Source of the DNA: Clostridia bacterium
Lineage (GTDB): Bacteria; Bacillota; Clostridia; Oscillospirales; Ruminococcaceae
Direction of reading: 5' to 3'
DNA: 64,000 nucleotides
NCBI GenBank assembly: GCA_009929695.1
Contig: RZZW01000007.1
Location: 18,049 to 82,048 of the forward strand
Part shown: positions 8,801 through 17,793 of the stretch, piece by piece
Position numbering within the stretch: position 1 is the first letter of the stretch
Layout of the letters: every line of letters begins with the position of its first letter
Notes under the pieces: model-generated
What the model was told of the DNA's origin: nothing
What the model saw: only the letters and a program-made list of their open reading frames with translations
The model's database searches: none
Program-made: the position numbers and the translations under genes

Positions 8801-10271
8801 TATATTGTCGCGCGTCACTCCTCAGCGCACTCGCGCTCTGCTTGAGCAGTGCGTGCAGGCTAATTTCAATTCCATTCGTGTTTGGGGTGGAGGATATTAT
8901 CCCGACGACTTCTTTTTTGATATATGCGACGAGCTCGGCTTGGTCGTTTGGCAGGATTTCATGTTCGCTTGCGCGAATTACCACTTGACGCCCGAATTTG
9001 AAGAGAACATCAAGGCGGAATTTGTCGATAATATTACGCGCCTGCGCAGCCACCCATCGTTAGGACTTTGGTGCGGCAACAATGAGATGGAAATGTTTCA
9101 ATCCGTCAGCGAATACGATGGCACACCTAAAACGCGTTCGGACTACATCCGTATGTTCGAGCACATTTTGCCCGAAATTTTGCGCGAGTATGACCCCGAC
9201 ACCTTTTATTGGCCTGCTTCGCCATCAAGCGGCGGAGGCTTTGATGAGCCTAACGACCCAAACCGCGGCGACGTGCACTATTGGGAAGTGTGGCATGGAA
9301 ACGTGCCTTTTACGGAGTATCGCAAATACTATTTTAGATATGCGTCCGAATTCGGCTTTCAGTCGTTCCCGTGCAAAAAAACCATCTACAGCTTCGCGCT
9401 GCCGGAGGACTGCAATATTTTCTCCCGCGTAATGGAGCGTCATCAGAGAAATGATGGCGCAAATGGAAAAATAATGGCATACCTTGCGCAAACATATTTA
9501 TATCCCACAGAATTTGACACACTGCTTTATGCTTCGCAGCTACTGCAGGCAGAGGCAATTCGGTACGGTGTCGAGCATTGGCGCCGCAACCGCGGTCGCT
9601 GCATGGGTGCTATCTATTGGCAGCTAAACGACATTTGGCCTGTGGCGTCATGGGCGTCGATTGACTATTTCGGAAGATGGAAAACGCTTCACTACTACGC
9701 CAAACGCTTCTTCGCACCATTGATGATATCCTGCGAAGAAACAGGCGAGACAACCGACAGAAACTCCATAATTTTGCAGCCTTCGCCTATCAAAACAAAA
9801 GCGCACCTCAATGTCGCCAATGAGACAAGAGAAGCCGTCGACGTGACAGTGCGCTGGGCGCTGCGCAATAGCTCTTCCGCTGTTTTACAGCAGGGAGAAA
9901 GTTCGCTTACAGTTCCCAATCTCACGAGTGTTTGGCTTGAAGAAATTGATTTTAACGGCACGGATTATCTTGAGAATTATTTCAGCTACGAGTTATGGAA
10001 AGACGGAGAACAATGCTCATGTGGAACAGTCCTGTTCACTGCACCTAAGCATTATCATTTCCTCAATCCAGATTTGCAATGGCATGTTGAGGGCGACACA
10101 ATTTTTGTTACCGCACAAGCCTATGCAAAAAGCGTAGAAATCGAGTGTGACGAAGAAGATTTGGTTCTTAGCGACAACTTTTTTGATATGAATGCAGGCA
10201 CAGTGGGAATCAAAGTGCTCTCTGGCACTCCGCGCCGCCTACGACTGCGTTCCGTATATGATATCCGTTGA
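8772..10271 (+). pseudogene. Beta-mannosidase (GH2) lacking its N-terminal third
   Basis: About 495 residues of a glycoside hydrolase family 2 enzyme of the beta-mannosidase type, which normally has about 820. The clear homology starts at IPEDNIL and includes NSIRVWGGG, the acid/base motif CGNNE, the nucleophile region SEFGFQSFP, and a GAIYWQLNDIWP segment, then the C-terminal beta domains. The N-terminal galactose-binding and sandwich domains are absent. The open frame extends backwards into the overlapping binding-protein gene but that part is not mannosidase. Both catalytic glutamates remain, yet without the N-terminal domains a stable enzyme is doubtful. It points to beta-mannosides as the original substrate of the locus. 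Confidence 0.85.
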
Positions 10272-10296
10272 AATTACATTTTTTAAAATCCTCATA

Positions 10297-10346
10297 AAAA
10301 TAACGAGCCGCATGTTTGTCAAAATAAACACGCGGCTCGTTATTTA
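10297..10346 (+). terminator. Terminator after the mannosidase remnant
   Basis: A near-perfect inverted repeat of about 20 bp (AAATAACGAGCCGC / GCGGCTCGTTATTT) with a short AT-rich loop. It is A-rich on the left and T-rich on the right, consistent with an intrinsic terminator. Confidence 0.75.
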
Positions 10347-10463
10347 GATTATCCTTTTTTCTAAAGAGTATGCGGGGTGAAGTATATTTATGAATGTAAA
10401 GGTGTGGAATTTTGGTGGATTGCGTGGTACAATTAGATAGAAAAAGTGTTGCGGAGGTTTTTT

Positions 10464-10886
10464 ATGCAGGTGCTGATTATTGACGGGCAGGGCGGAAAGA
10501 TTGGGCGGGGACTCATTGAGGGATTGCTTGGTGCGGGGCTTGATGACATTATTGCTGTCGGCACTAATTATGCGGCGACGGCGGCTATGATGAAGGCGGG
10601 TGCGAAGCTTTGCGCGACGGGGGAGAACCCTGTTGTTGTAAACGCCGTGAACGCCGACATAATTGCGGGACCTATCGGCATCATAGCGGCGAACTCGCTG
10701 CTTGGAGAAGTCACGCCAAAAATGGCGGCGGCTGTGTCGGAGAGCGGCGCGCAAAAGATACTTGTGCCCATAAACAAATGCAGCCTGACGGTTGCGGGCA
10801 CACAGGGTGCGTCGCTGACGGAGTTAACGCAACAAGCAATTCAAATAATATGCGCGTATGCGCGACAGACAGGAGAATTATCATGA
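10464..10886 (+). CDS. DUF3842 family protein
   Basis: A 140-residue conserved clostridial protein of unknown function. The start at 10464 is supported by GCGGAGG nine bases upstream. It opens with VLIIDGQGGKIGRGL, a Rossmann-like glycine motif, then AVGTNYAATAAMMKAGA, GPIGIIAANSLLGE and KILVPINKC, all strongly conserved in DUF3842. The stop overlaps the start of the alcohol dehydrogenase gene (ATGA), so the two are translationally coupled. Confidence 0.85.
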   Translation: MQVLIIDGQGGKIGRGLIEGLLGAGLDDIIAVGTNYAATAAMMKAGAKLCATGENPVVVNAVNADIIAGPIGIIAANSLLGEVTPKMAAAVSESGAQKILVPINKCSLTVAGTQGASLTELTQQAIQIICAYARQTGELS

Positions 10887-12070
10887 AAAATTTTGAGTAT
10901 TTTACACCGACAAAAGTTATTTTCGGCAAAAACGCAGAGGGCGAGACAGGCCGTCTTGTCAAGCAACAGGGCTGCAAAAAGGTGCTTATCCATTACGGCA
11001 GCGAGAGCGCAAAACGCTCTGGACTTATTGACCGCATATGCGCGGCGCTTGACGCAGAGGGGATAGAATACGTCACGCTCGGCGGAGTTGTGCCAAATCC
11101 GCGCCTTACAAAGGTGCGCGAGGGCATACAGCTTTGCCGCGAAAACGGCGTTGACTTTGTGCTCGCAATAGGCGGCGGCAGTGTTATCGACTCGTCAAAA
11201 GCTATCGGCTACGGTGTTGCAAACGAGGGCGACGTGTGGGATTTCTACATGATGAAGCGCGCGCCAAAGGCGTGTCTGCCTGTTGGCGCAGTGCTGACAA
11301 TAGCCGCCGCGGGCAGCGAGATGAGCAACTCGTCTGTCATTACAAATGATGAAGAGGAGAATAACTGGTACAAACGCGGCGCGAATTTTGAGATTTGCCG
11401 CTGCAAATTTGCGGTTATGAACCCTGAATTGACATATACGCTGCCGCAATATCAGACGCGCTGTGGCTGCACTGATATCCTGATGCACACGATGGAGCGT
11501 TATTTTGGTGGCGACGATAACATGGAAATTACCGACGGCATCAGCGAAGCACTCATGAGAACGGTGATTGAATGCGCGCGCACGCTTGAAAAAGACCCGC
11601 AGAATTATGACGCACGCGCCGAGGTGATGTGGGCGGGCAGCCTTTCGCACAATGGCTTGACAGGTTGCGGCACAAATGGTGGGGACTGGTCTTGCCACCG
11701 TCTTGAGCATGAGATAGGCGCGCGATTTGACGTTGCGCACGGCGCGGGGCTTGCGGCAATTTGGGGCACATGGGCGCGCTACACCTATAAGCTTCTGCCA
11801 CAGCGTTTCGCTAAATTTGCAGTGAATGTTTTGGGCGTTTTGCCAAAAAATAATGACGAGGAAACGGCGCTTGCGGGTATTGAGGCCATGGAGGCGTTCT
11901 ACCGCGAGATATCCATGCCGACAAAAATAAGCGACCTCGGGGTTGAGCTGACACATGAGGACGCAGTGGCAATGGCCGACAAAGCCACGCTGGGCGGCAC
12001 CGTGACGGTGGGGACTATCATAAAGCTGCACAGCGACGACATGGTGAAAATTTACATGGCGGCGAAGTAA
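10883..12070 (+). CDS. Iron-containing alcohol dehydrogenase (butanol dehydrogenase type)
   Basis: A 395-residue NAD(P)H-dependent group III alcohol dehydrogenase that reduces aldehydes in fermentation or detoxification. The dinucleotide-binding GGGSVIDSSK lies at 97-106, and the metal ligands match the YqhD/BDH pattern: D198 and H202 (DILMH), H272, and H286 (DVAHGAGLA). An AGGAGAATT ribosome site overlaps the end of the preceding DUF3842 gene. The length is normal and the gene is intact. It probably oxidises NAD(P)H at the expense of short aldehydes; the exact substrate is not visible. Confidence 0.9.
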   Translation: MKNFEYFTPTKVIFGKNAEGETGRLVKQQGCKKVLIHYGSESAKRSGLIDRICAALDAEGIEYVTLGGVVPNPRLTKVREGIQLCRENGVDFVLAIGGGSVIDSSKAIGYGVANEGDVWDFYMMKRAPKACLPVGAVLTIAAAGSEMSNSSVITNDEEENNWYKRGANFEICRCKFAVMNPELTYTLPQYQTRCGCTDILMHTMERYFGGDDNMEITDGISEALMRTVIECARTLEKDPQNYDARAEVMWAGSLSHNGLTGCGTNGGDWSCHRLEHEIGARFDVAHGAGLAAIWGTWARYTYKLLPQRFAKFAVNVLGVLPKNNDEETALAGIEAMEAFYREISMPTKISDLGVELTHEDAVAMADKATLGGTVTVGTIIKLHSDDMVKIYMAAK

Positions 12071-12108
12071 AGAAAAGTACACCGCACGGAGTGTGATTTG
12101 CAATGTAT

Positions 12109-12136
12109 GTAGGGGCGATTCGTGAATCGCCCCTAC
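12109..12136. repeat. Family C palindrome (simple copy)
   Basis: A 13-bp perfect stem GTAGGGGCGATTC with a two-base centre. It is the minimal form of the GTAGGG-capped palindromes found elsewhere in the window, lying between two convergent genes. Confidence 0.85.
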
Positions 12137-12170
12137 GGACAGCATAAACTGTATGAACGGCTGAAAAACA

Positions 12171-12202
12171 ATGCGCTGCTGCGGATATCCGCAGCAGCGC
12201 AT
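12171..12202. terminator. Bidirectional terminator
   Basis: A 32-base perfect palindrome (half ATGCGCTGCTGCGGAT) between the convergent alcohol dehydrogenase and rubredoxin genes, with AAAACA on the left and TTTTAAG on the right, so it can serve both strands. Confidence 0.7.
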
Positions 12203-12214
12203 TTTAAGTTTGTA

Positions 12215-12817
12215 TTATATTTTTTCAAAATCCGCCGCGCCGTGTTTGCATAGGGGGCAGATGAAATCAGCAGGCAGATTTTCGCCTTCATATACATATC
12301 CGCAAATTTTGCAGCGCCAGCCCTTGACGCTCGTTGCCTGTGGCTTTGGCTTTATGTTTGCCTGATAATAGCTGTATGTAACGCTCTCGACATCTGACAA
12401 CACCTTCGCCTGCGTTATATCAGCGACGAAAAGTGTGTGCGAACCCATGTCGATTTGCTGTGTAACCTTGCCGCTCAGCATCGCATTTGTGTATTTCGGC
12501 AGATATAAAATGCCGTTTTCAGAGCGGAAGGACTGCTCACAGTCGGCAAATTTATTTACATTTTTTCCACTTTGAAAACCGAAATGCTCAAAAACCTTGA
12601 ATGGCGTTTCCTGCGTGAGCATAGAGACGTTAAACTCGCCGGTGCGGGCTATCATGTCGTGCGTGTAGTTTTGCTTGCACACGCCAAGCACCATTGTGGC
12701 GGGGTTTGGCATGACCTGCATAACCGTGTTTACAATGCAGCCGTTGTCCTTTTCGCCCTCGCGCGCGGTGAGCACATAAAGGCCGTAGCCGATTTTAAAA
12801 AGCGCGTTGCTGTCCAT
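12215..12817 (-). CDS. High-molecular-weight rubredoxin (flavin reductase-rubredoxin fusion)
   Basis: A 200-residue protein with an N-terminal FMN-binding flavin reductase-like domain (about 1-150, GYGLYVLTARE, VNTVMQV, MPNPATMVLG) and a C-terminal rubredoxin domain with the iron ligands CKICGY and CPLCKHG. Such Hrb proteins pass electrons from NAD(P)H to flavodiiron proteins in oxygen or NO reduction by anaerobes, inside the cytoplasm. The rubredoxin segment is complete, including the aromatic-acidic spacing (YVYEG, DFICPLC, ADFE). Alone in its transcript, convergent with the alcohol dehydrogenase. The GAGG upstream of the ATG supports the start. Confidence 0.9.
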   Translation of the reverse strand: MDSNALFKIGYGLYVLTAREGEKDNGCIVNTVMQVMPNPATMVLGVCKQNYTHDMIARTGEFNVSMLTQETPFKVFEHFGFQSGKNVNKFADCEQSFRSENGILYLPKYTNAMLSGKVTQQIDMGSHTLFVADITQAKVLSDVESVTYSYYQANIKPKPQATSVKGWRCKICGYVYEGENLPADFICPLCKHGAADFEKI

Positions 12818-12839
12818 AATGAGCCTCCATTAAAAAGGC

Positions 12840-13187
12840 TTAGTCCTCTAAATCGTCGGCTGCCTGTGCGGCGTCGGTGGCATTTTCTTCCTCTTCGCGG
12901 CTGAAATCGTCGCTGAAAAGAAGCTGCTCATACTCGTCAAGCTCTGCCTCGCGGCGGCGGATATACACAAGCATTGCTGCAAGAGCGCCCGCAACGGCGG
13001 CTAAAAATGTTACTAAAATTGCAAAAGTACTTTTTTTCATAGTGATATAGTCCTCTCTGTTACTGTGATGCAGCGCGCAGTCAAGCTGGCGCTTGATTTT
13101 ATTTTTGGCATGAGCGGCTTTGCCCACAAAAACCGCAGTCGGCACAGCCGTGACCGCGCCCTTGATAAGACCTGTGATGAGCCCCAT
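12840..13187 (-). CDS. Small membrane protein, possibly two joined parts
   Basis: A 115-residue protein of unknown function. Residues 1-49 (GLITGLIKGAVTAVPTAVFV) look like one small glycine/alanine-rich protein. From M50 comes a typical second small protein: a membrane helix (STFAILVTFLAAVAGALAAML), a basic RRRE stretch and an acidic tail. An excellent ribosome site (AGAGAGGAC) lies just before the codon for M50 at 13040, so translation may also start there and give a 66-residue product. Whether the full ORF is used is unclear. I saw no known domain. Confidence 0.55.
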   Translation of the reverse strand: MGLITGLIKGAVTAVPTAVFVGKAAHAKNKIKRQLDCALHHSNREDYITMKKSTFAILVTFLAAVAGALAAMLVYIRRREAELDEYEQLLFSDDFSREEEENATDAAQAADDLED

Positions 13188-13241
13188 TTGAAACGCCGCC
13201 TTTCATAAATATAGTATTATTATATACGCAAAGCACGAGAT

Positions 13242-14090
13242 TTACAAGTGCAATTTTTGCGTTTTGCCATATTTGTGCTCGGCGGTTGAGATTAGATATT
13301 TGAAAATCTGCGGCTTGTATTTTTCATAAAGCCCTATGCGCTCGTAAAGCTCTTTATAATATGTAAAAAGCTTCGCTTTTGTGGATATTAAATTCACCAA
13401 ATCTATCTGCGTGTGCGTTATGCTTTTGCGGTTTTTCACGTAGTAATAAACAGGCGTGCTGACGGCGGCAAAGCGCTCGGCATAGCGGATATATTCAAGA
13501 TTAAACAGAAAATCCTCGCTCCACGTAAGCTCTTCGCTGCAAAGAATATTGTTTTTGCGCAAAATCTCAGTGCGGTAAAGCTTGTTCCATAAAACGCCGT
13601 AGTAAAAGCTTGCCGGCTCGTCCATAAGCTCGCGGGCAAACTCCTCTTTATTCATAACGTCAGTTCGGCTTAAAAAACCGAGTGCGGTCATTTCACCGCC
13701 CTCGTCCTCGGGCATGACGCGGTAATAATGCGATATAACAAGGTCTGCGTCTGTGGCGAGAGCTCTTTCAACAAGCGTTTGTGTCGCGTTTTCGGCTAGG
13801 TAATCGTCGCTGTCGAGGAACTGAATATACTCGCCCGCCGCCTGCTTTATGGCGATGTTGCGCGTCTCGGACACACCGCCGTTTGCCTTGTCGATAACGC
13901 AAATTCGGCTGTCGACTGCTGCGTACATGTTGCATATTTTAAGCGACGCGTCGGTGCTGCCGTCGTTCACGACAAGAATTTCTATGTTGTCATAGCTTTG
14001 CTTTCGCGCGCTTGCAATGCAGCGTCCGAGGTCGGTCGATGCGTTGTAAACTGGGATTATTATTGAGACAAGCGGATTTTCATTTTTCAT
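13242..14090 (-). CDS. Glycosyltransferase family 2
   Basis: A 282-residue enzyme with a GT-A domain in its first 210 residues: VSIIIPVYNAS, ILVVNDGSTD, KANGGVSETRN and FLDSDDYL (the DxD metal site). The remainder has no membrane segments, as in capsular or teichoic acid side-chain transferases. The start at 14090 is chosen because GAGGTG lies just before it; an in-frame ATG 12 bases upstream sits on that ribosome site. The gene starts 12 bases after the stop of the ABC exporter and is likely cotranscribed. Donor and acceptor are unknown. Confidence 0.85.
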   Translation of the reverse strand: MKNENPLVSIIIPVYNASTDLGRCIASARKQSYDNIEILVVNDGSTDASLKICNMYAAVDSRICVIDKANGGVSETRNIAIKQAAGEYIQFLDSDDYLAENATQTLVERALATDADLVISHYYRVMPEDEGGEMTALGFLSRTDVMNKEEFARELMDEPASFYYGVLWNKLYRTEILRKNNILCSEELTWSEDFLFNLEYIRYAERFAAVSTPVYYYVKNRKSITHTQIDLVNLISTKAKLFTYYKELYERIGLYEKYKPQIFKYLISTAEHKYGKTQKLHL

Positions 14091-14102
14091 AGTGCACCTC
14101 AT

Positions 14103-15866
14103 TTAAAACGTTTGGCTGTCGAGCCTTTTTGCACCGTTCCAAAGTGCGGCATATTTTCCGTTTTTGGCTAAAAGCTCTTCGTGCGAGCCCTCTTCCTCAA
14201 TGCCGTCGCCGCCGAGCACAAGTATGCGGTCGGCGTTTTGGATTGTCGTCAAGCGGTGCGCTATCGTCACTGTCGTGCGGCCGTCCGTCAGCTTCGCAAG
14301 GCTTTTGCCGACGAGATATTCGCTCTCGTTGTCAAGCGCGCTCGTGGCTTCGTCGAGAATTAAAATCGGCGGATTTTTCAAAAACACACGCGCTATTGAA
14401 ATTCTCTGCTTTTGCCCGCCCGAAAGCTTAACGCCGCGCTCGCCGACATATGATTCATATCCGCGCGCAAGCGTTGAGATAAACTCGTGCGCGCCAGCCA
14501 TTTTAGCGGCGGCGATGACCTCTTGCTTTGTCGCGCCCGAGCGTCCGTAGGCGATATTGTCGTACACTGTTCCGCTGAAAAGATAAACGTCCTGCTGAAC
14601 CATGCCTATCGCGTCGCGCAAACTTTTTACGGTGATGTGCCTAACGTCGCGTCCGTCTATCGAGACAACGCCGTCCGTCGCGTCATAAAAGCGGGGGATA
14701 AGGTTGCAAAGCGTTGTCTTTCCGCCGCCCGAAGGACCGACTAGCGCAAGCCTTTCGCCCGGTTTTATGTGCAAATTTAAGTGCTTCAGCACCTTGTTGT
14801 GGTCGTCCGGATACTCAAAGCTGACGTCCGTAAACTCGATTTCGCCCTTTACATTTTCGAGCGACTTTGCGTCCGGCGCGTCGAAAATTTCGGCGTCGGC
14901 GTCCATTATCTCGCAAAAGCGCTCAATGCCTGACATTCCGCGCTGAAACTGCTCCGCAAACTCTATTATGCGGCGCACAGTGGCTAAAAGCGTCGTTACA
15001 TACATTATATAAGCGACGAGATCGCCCGGATTTATGTACTGCTTCACGACAAAAATGCCGCCCGCCAAGATGACAATAAGGTACATTAAACCGTCAAAAA
15101 GGCGCGTCGTTGTGCTGAACGCCGCCATCAAGCGGTAGCCGTTTGTCTTTATTTTTAAAAATTTCTCGTTGCCCTCGGCAAATTTCTCCTGCTCAAGCTC
15201 CTCTGCGCCAAACGCCTTTACGACGCGCACGCCGAGCAGAGAGTCTTCAATCTGCGCGTTAAGCTCGCCTATTTGCACGCGCTGTTTGCGAAAAACCTCG
15301 CGAAGCTGCCTGTTAAACCGCGAGCAAACGACAACCATCACGGGCAGACAAGCGAAGATTATCAGCGTCAGCCACGGATTTATGAGCGCGAGAATTATAA
15401 AGGAAATAAGCCCTTTAACGCCCGCTATAAAAAATTCCTCAGGGCAGTGGTGCGCAAATTCCGTCACGTCAAAAAGGTCGTTTGTAATGCGCCCCATTAT
15501 CTGCCCGACCTTTGTGTTTGCAAAGTAGTTGTCTGACAATTTATGCAGATGCTCAAACGCGTCGCGGCGCATATCCGTTTCAATTTTTGTGCCCATGATG
15601 TGCCCCGCGCCCGCCATGTAATAGTTTGCGGCGGCGTCGATGATGCGCAGCACAAAATAAAGTGTCGCAAGCTTTAATATGCCCGAAATTGCAAGCATCT
15701 GCGCGCTGTCCGTGGCGGTGTTTGTTATGTAGCGCATGATGACAGGCAGCACGAGGTCGCAGAGCGTTGTCAGCCCCGCGCAGAAAAGGTCAGCCGCCAA
15801 AATGCCCTTATATTTTGCCATGTAAGGATAAAATCGCTTAAATAATTGTACGTTGCTGTGTTTCAT
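14103..15866 (-). CDS. ABC exporter, fused permease and ATPase
   Basis: A 587-residue half-transporter of the MsbA/LmrA/MdlB family that works as a dimer. An N-terminal six-helix domain (about 1-320) is followed by an ATPase domain with Walker A GPSGGGKTT, Q-loop MVQQDVYLF, signature LSGGQKQR, Walker B ILILDEAT and the switch histidine TIAHRLT. No peptidase domain, so lipid, drug or small peptide export is more likely than bacteriocin processing. Followed 12 bases later by a glycosyltransferase gene, which may indicate export of a glycolipid or glycan precursor, but that is a guess. Complete, with usual family length. Confidence 0.9.
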   Translation of the reverse strand: MKHSNVQLFKRFYPYMAKYKGILAADLFCAGLTTLCDLVLPVIMRYITNTATDSAQMLAISGILKLATLYFVLRIIDAAANYYMAGAGHIMGTKIETDMRRDAFEHLHKLSDNYFANTKVGQIMGRITNDLFDVTEFAHHCPEEFFIAGVKGLISFIILALINPWLTLIIFACLPVMVVVCSRFNRQLREVFRKQRVQIGELNAQIEDSLLGVRVVKAFGAEELEQEKFAEGNEKFLKIKTNGYRLMAAFSTTTRLFDGLMYLIVILAGGIFVVKQYINPGDLVAYIMYVTTLLATVRRIIEFAEQFQRGMSGIERFCEIMDADAEIFDAPDAKSLENVKGEIEFTDVSFEYPDDHNKVLKHLNLHIKPGERLALVGPSGGGKTTLCNLIPRFYDATDGVVSIDGRDVRHITVKSLRDAIGMVQQDVYLFSGTVYDNIAYGRSGATKQEVIAAAKMAGAHEFISTLARGYESYVGERGVKLSGGQKQRISIARVFLKNPPILILDEATSALDNESEYLVGKSLAKLTDGRTTVTIAHRLTTIQNADRILVLGGDGIEEEGSHEELLAKNGKYAALWNGAKRLDSQTF

Positions 15867-15910
15867 GTTTTATTATTTCCTCAAATATGCTGTAAATTTG
15901 ATGTCTTCCT

Positions 15911-16138
15911 CGTAGGGCGCGACCAATGTCAACAGGTTAAGATAAAATAGTGCATAAGCACCCCTCATCAGTCGCCTGCGGGCGACAGCTTCTCCCGAGG
16001 GAGAAGCCTCTAAAGCCTTCTCCTTTAGGAGAAGGTGGCGCGACGTAGGAGCGACGGATGAGGTAGGTTCGCACGAAATAATAATTGCACGCCTTAGCCT
16101 GTTGACGTTGAGGGCGCGCCGAGTCGTCGCGCCCTACG
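15911..16138. repeat. Family A element nested in a family C palindrome
   Basis: The outer arms are inverted copies of a GTAGGGCGCGAC...GTCAACAGG unit (15911-15942 and about 16093-16138). Between them lies a family A element (15963-16063): CCTCATCAGTCG, a CTTCTCCC/GGGAGAAG hairpin, a CCTTCTCCTTTAGGAGAAGG hairpin, CGACGGATGAGG. No gene in this 282-base gap. Confidence 0.85.
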
Positions 16139-16148
16139 GAAAAGTGTC

Positions 16149-17600
16149 TTATTTTTTCCCAAATTGTTTCAAAAGTGCCTGACGCTCATCCCAAAGCTTT
16201 TGCGAAAGGTCAACGTAATATCTGTGCGGATTTTCAAATCGCGTCACCTCGTCCCAAAGCGTGTTCACCTGTGCGGCGCAGAAAGTGCGTATTTCCTTAA
16301 GCGGCGGGTTTTCGTAAATGCGCTTGCCGCTCACATAAATTGGCACGTTGAGCTTTTTTGCGTGAACGTTTGTGAACGTGCGGCTTTTCCACGTTTCAAC
16401 AGGGTCAAAAAGCGTTATACCGCCCGCTGTGTCGACGGCCTCGTCATACATTGTGATGTAGTCTGCCATCGCCTTGCCTGTCTCGTCGTCGTAGATACGG
16501 TAGACGTTTTTGAGGTGAGGTATCGTCATTTTTTCTGCTGTTTCGCTTATTTTTATTTTCGGAATATATTTTTCGCCGTCCTTGACAGCCGCGAGCTTAT
16601 ACACGCCGCCAAAAACAGGATCGCTTTTGCTCGTTATCATGTTTTCGCCGATGCCGAAGCTGTCCACCTTTGCGTCCTGCAAAAGCAAATCGCGCACAAG
16701 ATATTCGTCAAGCGAGTTCGACGCGCAAATTCCGCAGTCCTGATAGCCCGCCGCGTCGAGCAGCTTGCGTGCTTTCTTAGAGAGATACGCAATGTCGCCC
16801 GAATCAATGCGCACGCCCTTAGGACGCTTGCCAAGAGGTTTAAGCACCTCGTCAAACACCTTTATCGCGTTCGGAATGCCGCTTTTGAGCACGCTGTAGG
16901 TGTCCACAAGCAGCGTCGTGTTGTCGGGGTAAATCTCGGCGTAATGCTTAAATGCCTCGTATTCTGATGGGAACATCTGCACCCACGAATGAGCCATAGT
17001 GCCGAGCGCGGGTATGCCGTAAAGCCTGTCCGCCATGACGCACGCCGTGCCGACAACGCCGCCGATGTACGCGGCTCTTGCACCGAGCACCGCCGCGTCG
17101 TAGCCTTGCGCACGGCGCGAGCCAAATTCCATGATAGGTCTGCCCTTAGCCGCGCGCACAATGCGGTTGGTTTTGGTGCAGATAAGGCTTTGGTGGTTAA
17201 AGGTGACAAGCAAAAGCGTCTCGATAAGCTGCGCTTCGATGGCGGGGCCTTCAACGATTACGATGGGCTCCTGCGGGAAAATCGGCGTGCCCTCGGGGAT
17301 AGCCCATATGTTGCAGTGAAACTCAAAATTGCGCAGATAGTCAAGAAAGCCCTCCGAAAAGCACTCCTTGCCGCGCAGATATTCGATGTCGCTGTCTGTG
17401 AAATGAAGCTCGTCCACAATTTCGCAAAACTGCGCAAGCCCCGCAGAAATAGCAAAGCCGCCCTCATCGGGGACCCTGCGGAAAAACATGTCAAACACGC
17501 CTATTTTGTCGGTGTAATTCTCCTCAAAATAGCCGCCCGCCATCGTCAGCTCATAAAAATCCATTAAAAGCGTAAGGTTTCTCTCGTCATTGATATTCAT
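16149..17600 (-). CDS. pncB: Nicotinate phosphoribosyltransferase
   Basis: A 483-residue enzyme that makes nicotinate mononucleotide from nicotinate and PRPP in NAD salvage. Clear family blocks are DFYELTMAGGYF near the N terminus, EFGSRRAQGYDAA, GTMAHSWVQMFPSEYEAF, VDTYSVLKSGIPNAI, VRIDSGDIAYLS and CASNSLDEY. Length and order are those of the long bacterial type. The ribosome site AGAGGG precedes the ATG by about nine bases. It stands alone between two family A repeats. Confidence 0.93.
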   Translation of the reverse strand: MNINDERNLTLLMDFYELTMAGGYFEENYTDKIGVFDMFFRRVPDEGGFAISAGLAQFCEIVDELHFTDSDIEYLRGKECFSEGFLDYLRNFEFHCNIWAIPEGTPIFPQEPIVIVEGPAIEAQLIETLLLVTFNHQSLICTKTNRIVRAAKGRPIMEFGSRRAQGYDAAVLGARAAYIGGVVGTACVMADRLYGIPALGTMAHSWVQMFPSEYEAFKHYAEIYPDNTTLLVDTYSVLKSGIPNAIKVFDEVLKPLGKRPKGVRIDSGDIAYLSKKARKLLDAAGYQDCGICASNSLDEYLVRDLLLQDAKVDSFGIGENMITSKSDPVFGGVYKLAAVKDGEKYIPKIKISETAEKMTIPHLKNVYRIYDDETGKAMADYITMYDEAVDTAGGITLFDPVETWKSRTFTNVHAKKLNVPIYVSGKRIYENPPLKEIRTFCAAQVNTLWDEVTRFENPHRYYVDLSQKLWDERQALLKQFGKK

Positions 17601-17658
17601 TTATACTAGCCCTCTTTTTTTAAAATTGTTTTGTTGTGTGGTCGATTTCTGCAAGATT

Positions 17659-17762
17659 ACCTCATCCGTCGCTCCTTCGTCGCGCCACCTTCTCCTAAAG
17701 GAGAAGGCTCTCGTAGGCTTCCCCTTGAGGGGAAGCTGTCGCCCGCAGGCGACTGATGAGGT
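17659..17762. repeat. Family A element
   Basis: ACCTCATCCGTCG at one end and CGACTGATGAGGTG at the other, with two internal hairpins (CCTTCTCCTAAAGGAGAAGG and GCTTCCCCTTGAGGGGAAGC). It lies between pncB and the carboxypeptidase gene, on the same strand. Confidence 0.85.
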
Positions 17763-17793
17763 GAAAAGTTTAAGTCTTACGGCAATTTATTTG

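Noticed and set aside
12109..12136. Family C palindrome as the alcohol dehydrogenase terminator
   Set aside because: No T-run follows it and a better terminator palindrome lies 35 bases further on; it is a member of a dispersed repeat family.
14103..15866. Bacteriocin exporter
   Set aside because: No C39 peptidase domain and no small precursor peptide gene nearby.
16164..16967. Open frame opposite pncB
   Set aside because: Antisense shadow with no ribosome site or domain features.
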